Of a DNA stretch of 5,829 nucleotides, positions 1 to 5,829 are shown one piece after another (position 1 is the stretch's first letter; each line of letters starts with the position of its first letter). Where the stretch lies: assembly GCA_009703545.1 (NCBI GenBank), contig WLFX01000070.1:1-5829 (forward strand), written 5' to 3'. The notes beneath the pieces are model-generated. The model had not been told where the DNA came from. It worked only from the letters and a program-made list of their open reading frames with translations, and did no database searches. Source of the stretch: Actinomycetota bacterium. Lineage in GTDB: Bacteria; Actinomycetota; Actinomycetes; Actinomycetales; Microbacteriaceae. The position numbers were made by a program, and so were the translations under genes.

Positions 1-1190
1 CCCGTGTGCGAGGTGAGTTCTTCCGTTCGAACACCATTCAATTCCGATGCGTCTCCGCGAACACCCACGTTGACGAAGTCGGCACTCGGCCACAAATCGA
101 CCCGAATTCTCCGAGAGCCGGGCTTACCCGCAGGGTCGGCCTCGAGTAACTCGTTCACCGCCAGTTCCATTGCGGCCTGTGCCTGTGCTCGAACGCTATC
201 GACCTCATCTTGATCAATCAACCCGAGTGACATCATCTCGTTGGCGACTCGGGTGAGCGGGTCACGTCCGCGCCACTCTTCTTCCTCGTCCTTTGGTCGG
301 TATCCGAATGCACTACCGGGGAACGGTCCATTCTGGTGGAAGAACCGATAAACCTCTGCCTCGATCACGGCCGGGCCGTTACCCGCGCGAGTGTGTTCCT
401 CAATTTCTTTCATCGCAAGGTAAACCGCGAGCGGGTCCATGCCGTCCACCCGCCAGCTGGGAATTCCAAACCCCGTGCCGCGACCAGAAAGACGTTCCTC
501 TGCGGTGACTTCCGAAACGTGCGTGGACACCGCGTAAAGGTTGTTCTCGATAAAGAAGACAAGTGGAATATCCCACGCGGCAGTGAGGTTCATGGTTTCG
601 AGAACGGAACCAATGTTGACAGCACCATCACCAAAGTAACTCACCGTTAAATCACTGGTGCCGGAGTGTTGCTGTGCCCAGGCATTACCGGCGCCGAGCG
701 GAACACCGCCGCCAACGATTGCGTTGGTTCCCAGAGCGCCCGCTTCTTTCCACTGCAAGTGCATGGAGCCACCGCGTCCGCGGCAATAACCTTGCGCCAG
801 ACCAAGGATCTCGGCGAGTGTGCGCTGCAGCACCTCTTGAATCGGTTCGTTTACCAGGTTGGTGACGTCGAGGCCGTCCGGTGCAACAAATCCAATCGCC
901 TTCGCCAAGAATTGGTGGTGACCGCGGTGTGAACCGTTCACTGCGTCTGTTCCGCGCAGTCCGACGATAGAGCCAACGGCACCGCCTTCTTGACCAATAC
1001 TCGAGTGGGCGGGACCATGCACTAAACCTTCGGCAGCAAGTTGCAGAACGGTTTCTTCGAAGGCGCGAATGAGGTGCAGTTGACCCAACATGGTCTCAAG
1101 GAGGTTCGGGTCAGCATTCCGCCAGTCTTCCGGTGTGGTGCGGAGTTCCACCCAGGGCTCTTTCGGGGAAAGCTGGATTCTTTCGGTCAT
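1..1190 (-). CDS. 2-oxoacid dehydrogenase E1 (alpha part, possibly an alpha-beta fusion), partial at left edge
   Basis: Thiamine-diphosphate-dependent E1 that decarboxylates a 2-oxoacid and passes the acyl group to a lipoyl E2 in a cytoplasmic complex. I translated 396 uninterrupted codons from the ATG at 1190 to the window edge. Seen: HGPAHSSIGQE at 58-68, RGRGGSMH at 137-144, and the ThDP/Mg site GDGAVNIG (187-194) closing with ENN at 215-217 (bases 540-632). This is the classic E1-alpha pattern. The usual YRYxGHS region reads YRFFHQNGP at 281-289, a variant form. Stand-alone E1-alpha proteins usually end near residue 330-370. Here the domain seems to end near 350, and a Pro/Gly/Arg-containing stretch of at least 46 residues continues off the edge, which suggests a fused beta domain (inference). 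The start is supported by GGAG at 1197-1200, six bases upstream. The gene diverges from the VOC gene. Whether it uses pyruvate, branched-chain acids, 2-oxobutyrate or acetoin is not decidable here. Confidence 0.9.
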   Translation of the reverse strand, partial: MTERIQLSPKEPWVELRTTPEDWRNADPNLLETMLGQLHLIRAFEETVLQLAAEGLVHGPAHSSIGQEGGAVGSIVGLRGTDAVNGSHRGHHQFLAKAIGFVAPDGLDVTNLVNEPIQEVLQRTLAEILGLAQGYCRGRGGSMHLQWKEAGALGTNAIVGGGVPLGAGNAWAQQHSGTSDLTVSYFGDGAVNIGSVLETMNLTAAWDIPLVFFIENNLYAVSTHVSEVTAEERLSGRGTGFGIPSWRVDGMDPLAVYLAMKEIEEHTRAGNGPAVIEAEVYRFFHQNGPFPGSAFGYRPKDEEEEWRGRDPLTRVANEMMSLGLIDQDEVDSVRAQAQAAMELAVNELLEADPAGKPGSRRIRVDLWPSADFVNVGVRGDASELNGVRTEELTSHT

Positions 1191-1240
1191 CGTTGACTCC
1201 AATGCGGGGACGGACTGCTGTGGGTTGTTTGCTTACTCCT

Positions 1241-1268
1241 AGAATAGCAAAATGTATCCAATTGGCAA
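1241..1268 (-). promoter_or_regulatory. Candidate promoter of the E1 gene
   Basis: On the minus strand, TTGCCA (complement of 1263-1268, five of six matches to TTGACA) is followed after 16 bases by TATTCT (complement of 1241-1246, four of six matches to TATAAT). Transcription would begin near 1234 and leave a leader of about 45 bases before the ATG at 1190. The left TGTATCCA box lies inside the spacer, a position where a bound regulator would block RNA polymerase. This is a pattern match only. Confidence 0.45.
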
Positions 1269-1322
1269 ATAAAATTGTTCAGATACGGATAAAATCGCAG
1301 TTTATAAGCCAGACTGTATCCA
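1253..1322. repeat. Repeated GTATC boxes, candidate GntR operators
   Basis: TGTATCCA occurs at 1253-1260 and 1315-1322 in direct orientation, 62 bases apart, which is close to six helical turns. A third GTATC core lies between them in the opposite orientation (complement of 1282-1286). TGTATCCA differs at one base from the palindrome TGTATACA, which resembles operators of some FCD GntR proteins. Binding is inferred, not shown. Confidence 0.45.
1278..1308 (+). promoter_or_regulatory. Candidate promoter of the VOC-GntR pair
   Basis: TATAAG at 1303-1308 matches TATAAT at five of six positions. The best -35 is weak: TTCAGA at 1278-1283, with a long 19-base spacer. The predicted start near 1315 falls on the right TGTATCCA box. 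TAAAAT at 1290-1295 is an alternative -10 but has no -35 at a usual distance. The weak -35 makes this assignment tentative. Confidence 0.35.
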
Positions 1323-1344
1323 TTCAGAAGATTGAGGAGTCGTC

Positions 1345-1881
1345 ATGAGCTCAGGAATCCCTGGTTTGCGAGGTACGGACCATATTGGCTTCACCGTGCC
1401 CGATATAGAGGAAGCGACGATCTTCTTCAGGGACATCATCGGCTGCGAACTTGTTTACGACCTCGGCCCATTCCAGAGTGACGACGACTGGATGGCGGAA
1501 CATCTCAACGTGCACCCACGCACCATCATGAAGCAAATACGTTTCTTCCGATGCAAACACGGGTCTAACTTCGAGATTTTCGAATACATCTCAGCCGACC
1601 CCGATGGTCCACGCCCGCAGCCTCGCAATAGCGACATTGGCGGACACCACCTTTGTTTTTACGTGGACGACATCGATTCAGCCATCGAGTACCTCAAAGA
1701 AAACGGAATTCGCGTTTTGGGGGAAAAGACCAACAGTTCCAATGCGAGCCTTGGCCAGCAATGGGTCTATTTCTTGAGTCCATGGGGAATGCAGTTTGAA
1801 TTGTGCAGCTACCCGAACGGCAAAGCATACGAGAAAGAAGCGAAGGTGACGTTGTGGCATCCAGTCCACCCATCACAGTAG
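1345..1881 (+). CDS. VOC-family (glyoxalase/epimerase/dioxygenase fold) metalloenzyme
   Basis: A 178-residue vicinal oxygen chelate protein with two paired beta-alpha-beta-beta-beta modules. Module one begins TDHIGFTVPDIEEA at 11-24. Module two begins GGHHLCFYVDDID at 99-111 and ends SPWGMQFELCSYP at 145-157. Likely divalent-metal ligands are H13, E77 (or E80, in FEIFEY), H102 and E152, matching the His-Glu-His-Glu plan of glyoxalase I and methylmalonyl-CoA epimerase. It is larger than a minimal VOC protein and has a long insert between the modules (about 40-70) plus a short C-terminal tail. The start is supported by GAGGAG at 1334-1339, five bases before the ATG. The C-terminal PWGMQFEL...SYPNGKAYE signature reminds me of VOC proteins grouped with 2-epi-5-epi-valiolone epimerases (ValD-like), from memory only. 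A methylmalonyl-CoA epimerase role would suit the neighbourhood, but the middle of the protein does not look like that family. Reaction unknown. Confidence 0.9.
   Translation: MSSGIPGLRGTDHIGFTVPDIEEATIFFRDIIGCELVYDLGPFQSDDDWMAEHLNVHPRTIMKQIRFFRCKHGSNFEIFEYISADPDGPRPQPRNSDIGGHHLCFYVDDIDSAIEYLKENGIRVLGEKTNSSNASLGQQWVYFLSPWGMQFELCSYPNGKAYEKEAKVTLWHPVHPSQ
1843..1856 (+). promoter_or_regulatory. Ribosome binding site and GTG start that fix the GntR start
   Basis: AAGG at 1843-1846 (within AAGGTGA) lies seven bases before the GTG at 1854. The more upstream in-frame GTG at 1803 has no purine-rich site at a usable distance and would add 17 polar residues encoded inside the VOC gene. The 1854 start puts the HTH domain about seven residues from the N-terminus, normal for this family. 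Confidence 0.6.
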
Positions 1882-2495
1882 CCGCAGCCCTGCGTGAAGA
1901 AATTCTCAACGGAACGCTCGCTCCGGGTGAACGAATTGTCCAAGAAGATATTGCTGAACGGTTTGGAGCGAGCCGTCAGCCGGTTCGCGATGCTCTTCGC
2001 TTGCTTGAGGGTGACGGACTCGTCACGCTGAAAGCAAATGCGGGGGCATGGGTTTCTCAGTTGTCCGAAAGCGAATGCGACGAAGCGTATCTCGTCCGCG
2101 AGAGGCTCGAGCCGCTTCTGATTTCTCACAGCATCCCGAACCTCACGAGCGTGCAGATTGAACGGCTCACCCAATTAGCGGACGAGATTGAAAAAACTAC
2201 CGACATCGAGAGCTTCTTGCGCCTTGACCGTGAATTTCACCTGTTGTCCTACGCGGGAGCTAACGACGGAATGCTCAAAGAATTTGTGGAGCGCATCTGG
2301 AACACCACGCAGCACTATCGTCGGGCCTTCGCGCAGTTGAATGAATTTGCGGATTCCAACGTCACACACATGGAGCACAAAATGATTGTGGATGGGATTG
2401 TCCGAACAGATTCGCGACAGGCAGAACTGGCACTAGAAGGCCACATTCGCCGGACTCGAGTCACGTTGGCACAGCACCGCGAACTATTTAGTTGA
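1854..2495 (+). CDS. GntR-family transcriptional regulator, FCD (FadR-like) subfamily
   Basis: A 213-residue DNA-binding regulator of a size usual for FCD proteins. Residues about 7-68 form the winged helix-turn-helix: VAAALREEILNGTLAPGERI, then EDIAERFGASRQPVRDALRLLEGDGLV at 31-57, which is the textbook GntR recognition region. Residues about 75-205 form the FCD ligand-binding bundle. Its expected metal/carboxylate ligands are visible as D125 and H129 (RLDREFH), H175 (in THMEHKMIVDGI) and H197 (GHIRRTR). FCD proteins with all four usually bind a metal plus a small organic acid. Its first 28 bases overlap the end of the VOC gene, which suggests translational coupling, so it is probably co-transcribed and autoregulated through the 1191-1344 region. 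Its effector is probably a carboxylate linked to the E1 or VOC reaction (inference). It ends five bases from the convergent acdS gene. Confidence 0.92.
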   Translation: MASSPPITVAAALREEILNGTLAPGERIVQEDIAERFGASRQPVRDALRLLEGDGLVTLKANAGAWVSQLSESECDEAYLVRERLEPLLISHSIPNLTSVQIERLTQLADEIEKTTDIESFLRLDREFHLLSYAGANDGMLKEFVERIWNTTQHYRRAFAQLNEFADSNVTHMEHKMIVDGIVRTDSRQAELALEGHIRRTRVTLAQHRELFS

Positions 2496-2500
2496 TTCCC

Positions 2501-3523
2501 TCAATAGTCGAACGCGGTGGTGTATCCGTTGATCGCAGGTTGCCCACCAAGGTGAGCATAGAGAACGTTGCTTCCCTCCGGGAAATATCCCTCACGAACA
2601 AGGTCAATCATGCCCGCCATCGACTTGCCTTCATAAACCGGGTCGGTAATCATTCCGTCCATCCGCGCCGCGAGTTCAATTGCCTCAATTGTCCGGGGGC
2701 CAGCGATTCCATAAATTCCGTCGTGCCAGCGGTCGAGGAGGACGATTTCGTCGTCCCGTACCTCGCGACCCAATTCGATGCCTGCGGCGGTGCGACGCGC
2801 GATGCGCGCGATCTGTTCCCACGTCTTTTCCACCGTTGCCGACGCATCGATACCGATGACCGATTGTGCACGGTCAGAGTGGGCAAATCCTGCAATCATG
2901 CCCCCCTGCGTTGAACCGGTCACCGAACACACAATCACGTTGTCAAAGGCGAAGCCGAGTTCCTTTTCCTGGTCTTCGAGCTCGAACGCCCATCCAGCAA
3001 AGCCGTGGCCGCCCAGTTCGTGGTCGGACGCTCCCGCCGGAATCGGATAGGGCTTCCCGCCACGCTCCTCGACGGACGCGATGGCCTCTTCCCATGACTT
3101 GCGGAATCCGATATCGAAACCGGCCGGGTCGAGTCGCACGTCGGCGCCGAGTATGCGACTCAACAGGATGTTGCCCGTCTTCTCGTAATTGACTTCATCC
3201 CAATCAACCCAGTGTTCTTGGACGAGAACTGCGCGAAGTCCCAACTTCGCTGCGACCGCAGCCACCTGACGTGTGTGATTAGACTGCACACCACCGATCG
3301 ACACGAGAGTGTCGCATCCTTGGTTGATGGCGTCGGCCGCGAGGTATTCCAGCTTGCGCGTCTTGTTTCCGCCAAATGCGATCCCTGAATTGACGTCTTC
3401 TCGCTTTGCCCACAGAGCGACCTTGCCACCGAGGTGTTCTGTCAAGCGGTCTAGGCGGTGAACGGGCGAAGAACCAAATCGCAGATTGATGCGAGGAGTA
3501 TTCTCGAGGGCAGCACGTGTCAT
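2501..3523 (-). CDS. acdS: 1-aminocyclopropane-1-carboxylate (ACC) deaminase
   Basis: A PLP enzyme that opens the ACC ring to give 2-oxobutyrate and ammonia. It is cytoplasmic and allows ACC to be used as a nitrogen source; in plant-associated bacteria it lowers plant ethylene. The 340 residues closely follow the 338-residue Pseudomonas enzyme from end to end, shifted by three. PLP lysine K54 lies in [12 protein letters not shown] (49-60). S81 is in [13 protein letters not shown] (77-89). Phosphate-binding [10 protein letters not shown] is at 200-209. Y297 and E298 lie in DPVYEGKSM (294-302), and L325 in LYAHLGG (321-327). E298 and L325 correspond to the Glu295/Leu322 pair that separates true ACC deaminases from the related D-cysteine desulfhydrases (known from UW4 AcdS work). 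No residue is missing and there is no frameshift. The start has no Shine-Dalgarno site and appears leaderless. It diverges from acs by 69 bases. It may supply 2-oxobutyrate to the nearby E1 (inference). Confidence 0.95.
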   Translation of the reverse strand: MTRAALENTPRINLRFGSSPVHRLDRLTEHLGGKVALWAKREDVNSGIAFGGNKTRKLEYLAADAINQGCDTLVSIGGVQSNHTRQVAAVAAKLGLRAVLVQEHWVDWDEVNYEKTGNILLSRILGADVRLDPAGFDIGFRKSWEEAIASVEERGGKPYPIPAGASDHELGGHGFAGWAFELEDQEKELGFAFDNVIVCSVTGSTQGGMIAGFAHSDRAQSVIGIDASATVEKTWEQIARIARRTAAGIELGREVRDDEIVLLDRWHDGIYGIAGPRTIEAIELAARMDGMITDPVYEGKSMAGMIDLVREGYFPEGSNVLYAHLGGQPAINGYTTAFDY

Positions 3524-3535
3524 GGGATAATACTA
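3523..3535 (-). promoter_or_regulatory. Candidate leaderless promoter of acdS
   Basis: On the minus strand, TAGTAT (complement of 3530-3535; fits TANNNT and four of six bases of TATAAT) is followed by six bases and then the ATG whose A is at 3523. Transcription would therefore begin at the start codon. No Shine-Dalgarno sequence exists upstream (ATTATCCC precedes ATG). Leaderless mRNAs of this form are common in actinobacteria. The -35 region is poor. Confidence 0.6.
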
Positions 3536-3592
3536 ATCAGTGACGCAGAGCCCCTGCTGGTCCTCTATCCGGAAACTAAGGCAAGGACAACG
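3524..3592. promoter_or_regulatory. Divergent acdS/acs promoter region
   Basis: This is the only non-coding space between acdS and acs, 69 bases. At its left end the plus-strand -10-like GATAAT (3526-3531, five of six matches to TATAAT) overlaps the minus-strand TAGTAT (3530-3535). Both -35 regions are weak; for the plus strand TTCTCG at 3501-3506 lies inside acdS. If GATAAT is used, acs has a leader of about 55 bases. I see no clear operator for a known regulator and no riboswitch-like structure. Confidence 0.5.
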
Positions 3593-3595
3593 ATG
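3583..3595 (+). promoter_or_regulatory. Ribosome binding site that fixes the acs start
   Basis: AAGGA at 3583-3587 lies five bases before the ATG at 3593. The same frame stays open upstream to an ATG at 3458, but those 45 extra codons are antisense to the acdS 5' end, contain no Acs-like sequence, and would make the protein longer than usual. Confidence 0.8.
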
Positions 3596-5539
3596 TCCAA
3601 CACAACAATTGACAGTCTGTTAAACGAAGACCGCCGCTTCCCCCCGTCGGTATCGTTTGTCGCTAACGCCATTGCAAAGCCGGAAATCTATAAGGTCGCG
3701 GCAGCGGACCGTCTCGGTTTTTGGGCGGACCAAGCCCGCGCACTGCACTGGCACAAGCCTTTCACTCAGACGCTGGACTGGTCGGATGCCCCGTTTGCCA
3801 CGTGGTTTGCCGATGGCGAGATAAACGTTGCGTACAACTGCCTCGATCGTCACATCGAGGCTGGCCTTGGTGACCGTGTTGCCATCCAGTTCGAAGGCGA
3901 GCCCGGCGACTCACGCGCCATCACCTACCGTGAATTAACCGACGAGGTTCGGAAAGCGGCAAACCTTCTCGCCAGCCTCGGAGTGGGTCAAGGCGACAGA
4001 GTTGCTATATATATGCCGCTGATTCCCGAGGCCGTCATCGCGATGCTCGCCTGTGCACGAGTTGGCGCGATTCATTCGGTGGTGTTCGGAGGCTTCGCCG
4101 CCGAAAGCCTTCGTGCCCGAATTGACGACGCTGAAGCCAAGCTCGTCATCACTGCAGATGGTGGTTACCGCAAGGGGGCTGTCTTCAACCTCAAAGATGC
4201 GGTCGATGAGGCCGTCGCGCAGACTCCGACCGTCGAGAAAGTGTTGGTCGTCAAGCGCGCCGGAAATGATGTTGAGTGGCTCGACGGACGAGACCTTTGG
4301 TGGCACGACGAGATTGCCCCCATGAGTGATGACCACATCGCGCAGGGCTTCCCCGCCGAAAACCCCCTGTTCATCTTGTATACGTCCGGCACGACCGGTA
4401 AGCCCAAGGGAATCCTTCACACCTCGGGCGGCTACCTCACGCAGGCGACGTTCACGCATAAAAACGTCTTCGACCTTCACCCCGAATCGGACGTGTACTG
4501 GTGCACCGCCGACATTGGTTGGATCACCGGCCACTCATACGTCGTCTACGGTCCGCTCGCCAACGGTGCGACCCAGGTCATCTACGAGGGGACTCCCGAT
4601 TTCCCGGCACCCGGTCGCTGGTGGGACATCATCGAAAAGTACAAAGTGTCAATTTTCTACACCGCCCCGACCGCGATTCGTTCTTTCATGAAAGCGGGGC
4701 GCGAAATTCCTCAAGCACGCGACCTCTCGTCGCTGCGGGTGCTCGGTACGGTGGGTGAACCAATCAACCCTGAAGCGTGGATGTGGTACCGCGAGGTGAT
4801 CGGCGGCAACAACTGTCCCATCGTCGACACATGGTGGCAAACCGAGACCGGTGCCATCATGATTTCGGCTTTGCCCGGCATCACGACGACAAAACCGGGT
4901 AGCGCCCAGGTTCCAATTCCTGGAATCACGGTCGAGGTGCTTGACGACAATGGTGTTCCGGTTGGATCTTCGGGTGGCGGGCTCCTCGCCATCACCGAAC
5001 CGTGGCCGTCGATGCTTCGCGGAATCTGGAAAGACCCCGAGCGATACACCGAAACCTACTGGTCGACGTTCGACGGTAAATACTTCGCTGGTGACGGAGC
5101 ACACCTCGATGCCGACGACGACGTGTGGCTTCTCGGTCGGGTCGATGACGTGATGAACGTGTCTGGGCACCGACTGTCCACGATGGAGATTGAATCGGCA
5201 CTCGTCTCGAACCAGGCCGTTGCCGAATCTGCCGTTGTCGGGGCTGCCGACGAGGTGACTGGGCAAGCCGTTGTCGCTTTCGTCGTGCTCAAGAAGCGAG
5301 CAGCGGGCGTCGCGAAACCTGAAGACGACATTGCCGCACTGAAAGCGCACGTGGTCAAAGAAATTGGTGCTATCGCCCGACCGCGCGACATCTATTTGGT
5401 CGAAGACCTTCCCAAGACACGCTCGGGCAAGATTATGCGCCGTTTGTTGCGAGACATCGCCGAGGGACGCGAGGTTGGTGACACAACGACACTTCTTGAC
5501 ACGAGCGTAATTCGCGTCATCGATGGTCAGGTCAATTAG
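3593..5539 (+). CDS. acs: Acetyl-CoA synthetase (acetate-CoA ligase, AMP-forming)
   Basis: Activates acetate with ATP to acetyl-AMP, then forms acetyl-CoA; cytoplasmic, used for growth on or recovery of acetate. At 648 residues it matches the usual length of about 650. Seen in order: N-terminal YNCLDRH (81-87), P-loop [11 protein letters not shown] (263-273), [14 protein letters not shown] (309-322), [12 protein letters not shown] (385-396), TWWQTETG (413-420), hinge region [16 protein letters not shown] (515-530), and [11 protein letters not shown] (607-617). K613 is the catalytic lysine, which protein acetyltransferases commonly acetylate in this family. I311, T312, V387 and W415 correspond to the acetate-pocket residues Val310, Thr311, Val386 and Trp414 of Salmonella Acs. 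The bulky Trp favours acetate over longer acids, although propionate is often a poor second substrate. The gene diverges from acdS, and its stop overlaps that of the convergent Tad gene by four bases. Confidence 0.97.
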   Translation: MSNTTIDSLLNEDRRFPPSVSFVANAIAKPEIYKVAAADRLGFWADQARALHWHKPFTQTLDWSDAPFATWFADGEINVAYNCLDRHIEAGLGDRVAIQFEGEPGDSRAITYRELTDEVRKAANLLASLGVGQGDRVAIYMPLIPEAVIAMLACARVGAIHSVVFGGFAAESLRARIDDAEAKLVITADGGYRKGAVFNLKDAVDEAVAQTPTVEKVLVVKRAGNDVEWLDGRDLWWHDEIAPMSDDHIAQGFPAENPLFILYTSGTTGKPKGILHTSGGYLTQATFTHKNVFDLHPESDVYWCTADIGWITGHSYVVYGPLANGATQVIYEGTPDFPAPGRWWDIIEKYKVSIFYTAPTAIRSFMKAGREIPQARDLSSLRVLGTVGEPINPEAWMWYREVIGGNNCPIVDTWWQTETGAIMISALPGITTTKPGSAQVPIPGITVEVLDDNGVPVGSSGGGLLAITEPWPSMLRGIWKDPERYTETYWSTFDGKYFAGDGAHLDADDDVWLLGRVDDVMNVSGHRLSTMEIESALVSNQAVAESAVVGAADEVTGQAVVAFVVLKKRAAGVAKPEDDIAALKAHVVKEIGAIARPRDIYLVEDLPKTRSGKIMRRLLRDIAEGREVGDTTTLLDTSVIRVIDGQVN

Positions 5540-5829
5540 CTCGACGACCTGAAGAACCCCTGGGCCATCCCAGCGACGGCGGGCACGACAGTCAATACAA
5601 CAAACGCCGGGAACAGGCAAACCCCGAGCGGGATAAGCATCTGTCCGGGGAGTCGCTCTATAGCTTCGCGAACCGCAAATCGAACGGATCGTCGTCGTTC
5701 GTGAGAATCCGCGCGGATGAGCCCCGAAACGGGTAAACCCGTCTCGCGAGCGATCGCTCGAATATCAACGATGCTCGTCCATTCCGAGCCCACGCCCCAA
5801 CGTTCACCGGTCACCCTTAGAGAGTTCTC
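5536..5829 (-). CDS. Type II secretion F / TadC-like membrane protein, C-terminal part, 5' end outside window
   Basis: The frame is open from the right edge to a TAA at 5536-5538, giving 97 residues. A GTG at 5812-5814 lies in the frame, but codons upstream of it are also open (ENSLR), so the true start is probably beyond the window. Residues about 12-60 look cytoplasmic and helical, including [20 protein letters not shown] (27-46), then [17 protein letters not shown] (54-70) leading into one hydrophobic span at about 63-88. The order 'G-P-x-x-x-x-x-R-A...R-R...A...LP...LIPLG...PAF...VVP' is typical of the C-terminal GspF domain in TadB/TadC inner-membrane platform proteins of Flp/Tad pili. 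TadC is more likely than TadB from the short tail after the last span, but this is not certain. Confidence 0.75.
   Translation of the reverse strand, partial: ENSLRVTGERWGVGSEWTSIVDIRAIARETGLPVSGLIRADSHERRRSVRFAVREAIERLPGQMLIPLGVCLFPAFVVLTVVPAVAGMAQGFFRSSS

Larger units (their letters stand above)
1191..1344. promoter_or_regulatory. Divergent control region between E1 and VOC genes
   Basis: A 154-base gap holds the start regions of two divergent genes. Positions 1241-1330 are clearly more AT-rich than the flanking genes. It carries two identical TGTATCCA boxes on the plus strand (1253-1260 and 1315-1322), a related GTATC core on the minus strand (complement of 1282-1286), two ATAAAAT copies 20 bases apart (1269-1275 and 1289-1295), and the 8-base palindrome CCAATTGG (1258-1265). 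The FCD GntR regulator encoded just downstream is the obvious candidate to bind here. That is inference from position; the boxes themselves are seen. Confidence 0.7.

Noticed and set aside
293..932. Several plus-strand frames (up to 104 codons) in the left 1.2 kb
   Set aside because: All lie opposite the continuous E1 reading frame, which contains the ThDP motif; none shows a family signature.
1803..1853. Upstream GTG start for the GntR gene
   Set aside because: No ribosome site; it adds a polar stretch not expected before the HTH and doubles the overlap with the VOC gene.
2492..2914. Plus-strand open frame (140 codons) starting at the GntR stop
   Set aside because: Antisense to the conserved C-terminal half of acdS, with no domain and no Shine-Dalgarno support.
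2501..3523. D-cysteine desulfhydrase as the identity of the PLP enzyme
   Set aside because: Glu298 and Leu325 occupy the two positions that in desulfhydrases are Ser and Thr, and similarity to AcdS is end to end.
3545..3557. GCAG-AGCCC-CTGC inverted repeat upstream of acs as an operator
   Set aside because: A four-base stem of this size is expected by chance and matches no operator I know.
3458..3592. N-terminal extension of acs to an upstream ATG at 3458
   Set aside because: The 45 extra codons are antisense to the acdS 5' end and not Acs-like, and the ATG at 3593 has a good ribosome site and gives the usual length.
3935..4534. Minus-strand open frame (199 codons) inside acs
   Set aside because: Antisense to the acs P-loop region, no motif and no ribosome site; shadow frame.
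5560..5573. CTGGG-CCAT-CCCAG hairpin just past acs as a terminator
   Set aside because: The stem is only five base pairs, no T-run follows on either strand, and it lies inside the Tad coding sequence.
4649..5620. Long minus-strand open frame (323 codons) opposite the acs 3' half
   Set aside because: It is fully antisense to a well-supported acs, rich in Arg/His/Cys with no recognisable domain, and crosses into the Tad gene. It is a codon-bias shadow.

Overview
This 5.8 kb window looks like chromosomal DNA of an actinobacterium, most likely a moderate-GC member of Microbacteriaceae or a relative. That placement is inference. It rests on the protein flavour, a probable leaderless transcript, tight gene packing, and an acetyl-CoA synthetase gene beside a Tad-type (Flp pilus) secretion gene, an arrangement I recall from actinobacterial genomes. 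No rRNA, tRNA, CRISPR, insertion sequence or integrase is visible. No stretch longer than about 160 bases lacks a gene.

Layout, left to right. (1) Positions 1-1190, minus strand: the N-terminal 396 residues of a thiamine-diphosphate 2-oxoacid dehydrogenase E1, running off the left edge and possibly an alpha-beta fusion. (2) 1191-1344: an AT-rich divergent control region with repeated GTATC boxes. (3) 1345-1881, plus: a VOC-fold metalloenzyme. (4) 1854-2495, plus: an FCD-type GntR regulator that overlaps the VOC gene and is probably translationally coupled to it. (5) 2501-3523, minus: acdS, ACC deaminase with all diagnostic residues, convergent with the regulator and only 5 bases from it. (6) 3524-3592: a compact divergent promoter region. 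(7) 3593-5539, plus: acs, AMP-forming acetyl-CoA synthetase. (8) 5536-5829, minus: the C-terminal end of a TadC-like membrane protein whose stop codon overlaps that of acs.

How the genes may work together (inference). ACC deaminase releases ammonia and 2-oxobutyrate. A 2-oxoacid dehydrogenase could convert 2-oxobutyrate to propionyl-CoA. The VOC protein could be an epimerase or lyase acting on a downstream or related metabolite, and the GntR protein could sense a small carboxylate and control the divergent E1/VOC promoters. Acs makes acyl-CoA from free acetate. Acs and the Tad gene may be the conserved backbone, with E1-VOC-GntR-acdS as an accessory metabolic block beside it. Neither the E1 substrate nor the VOC reaction can be fixed from sequence alone.
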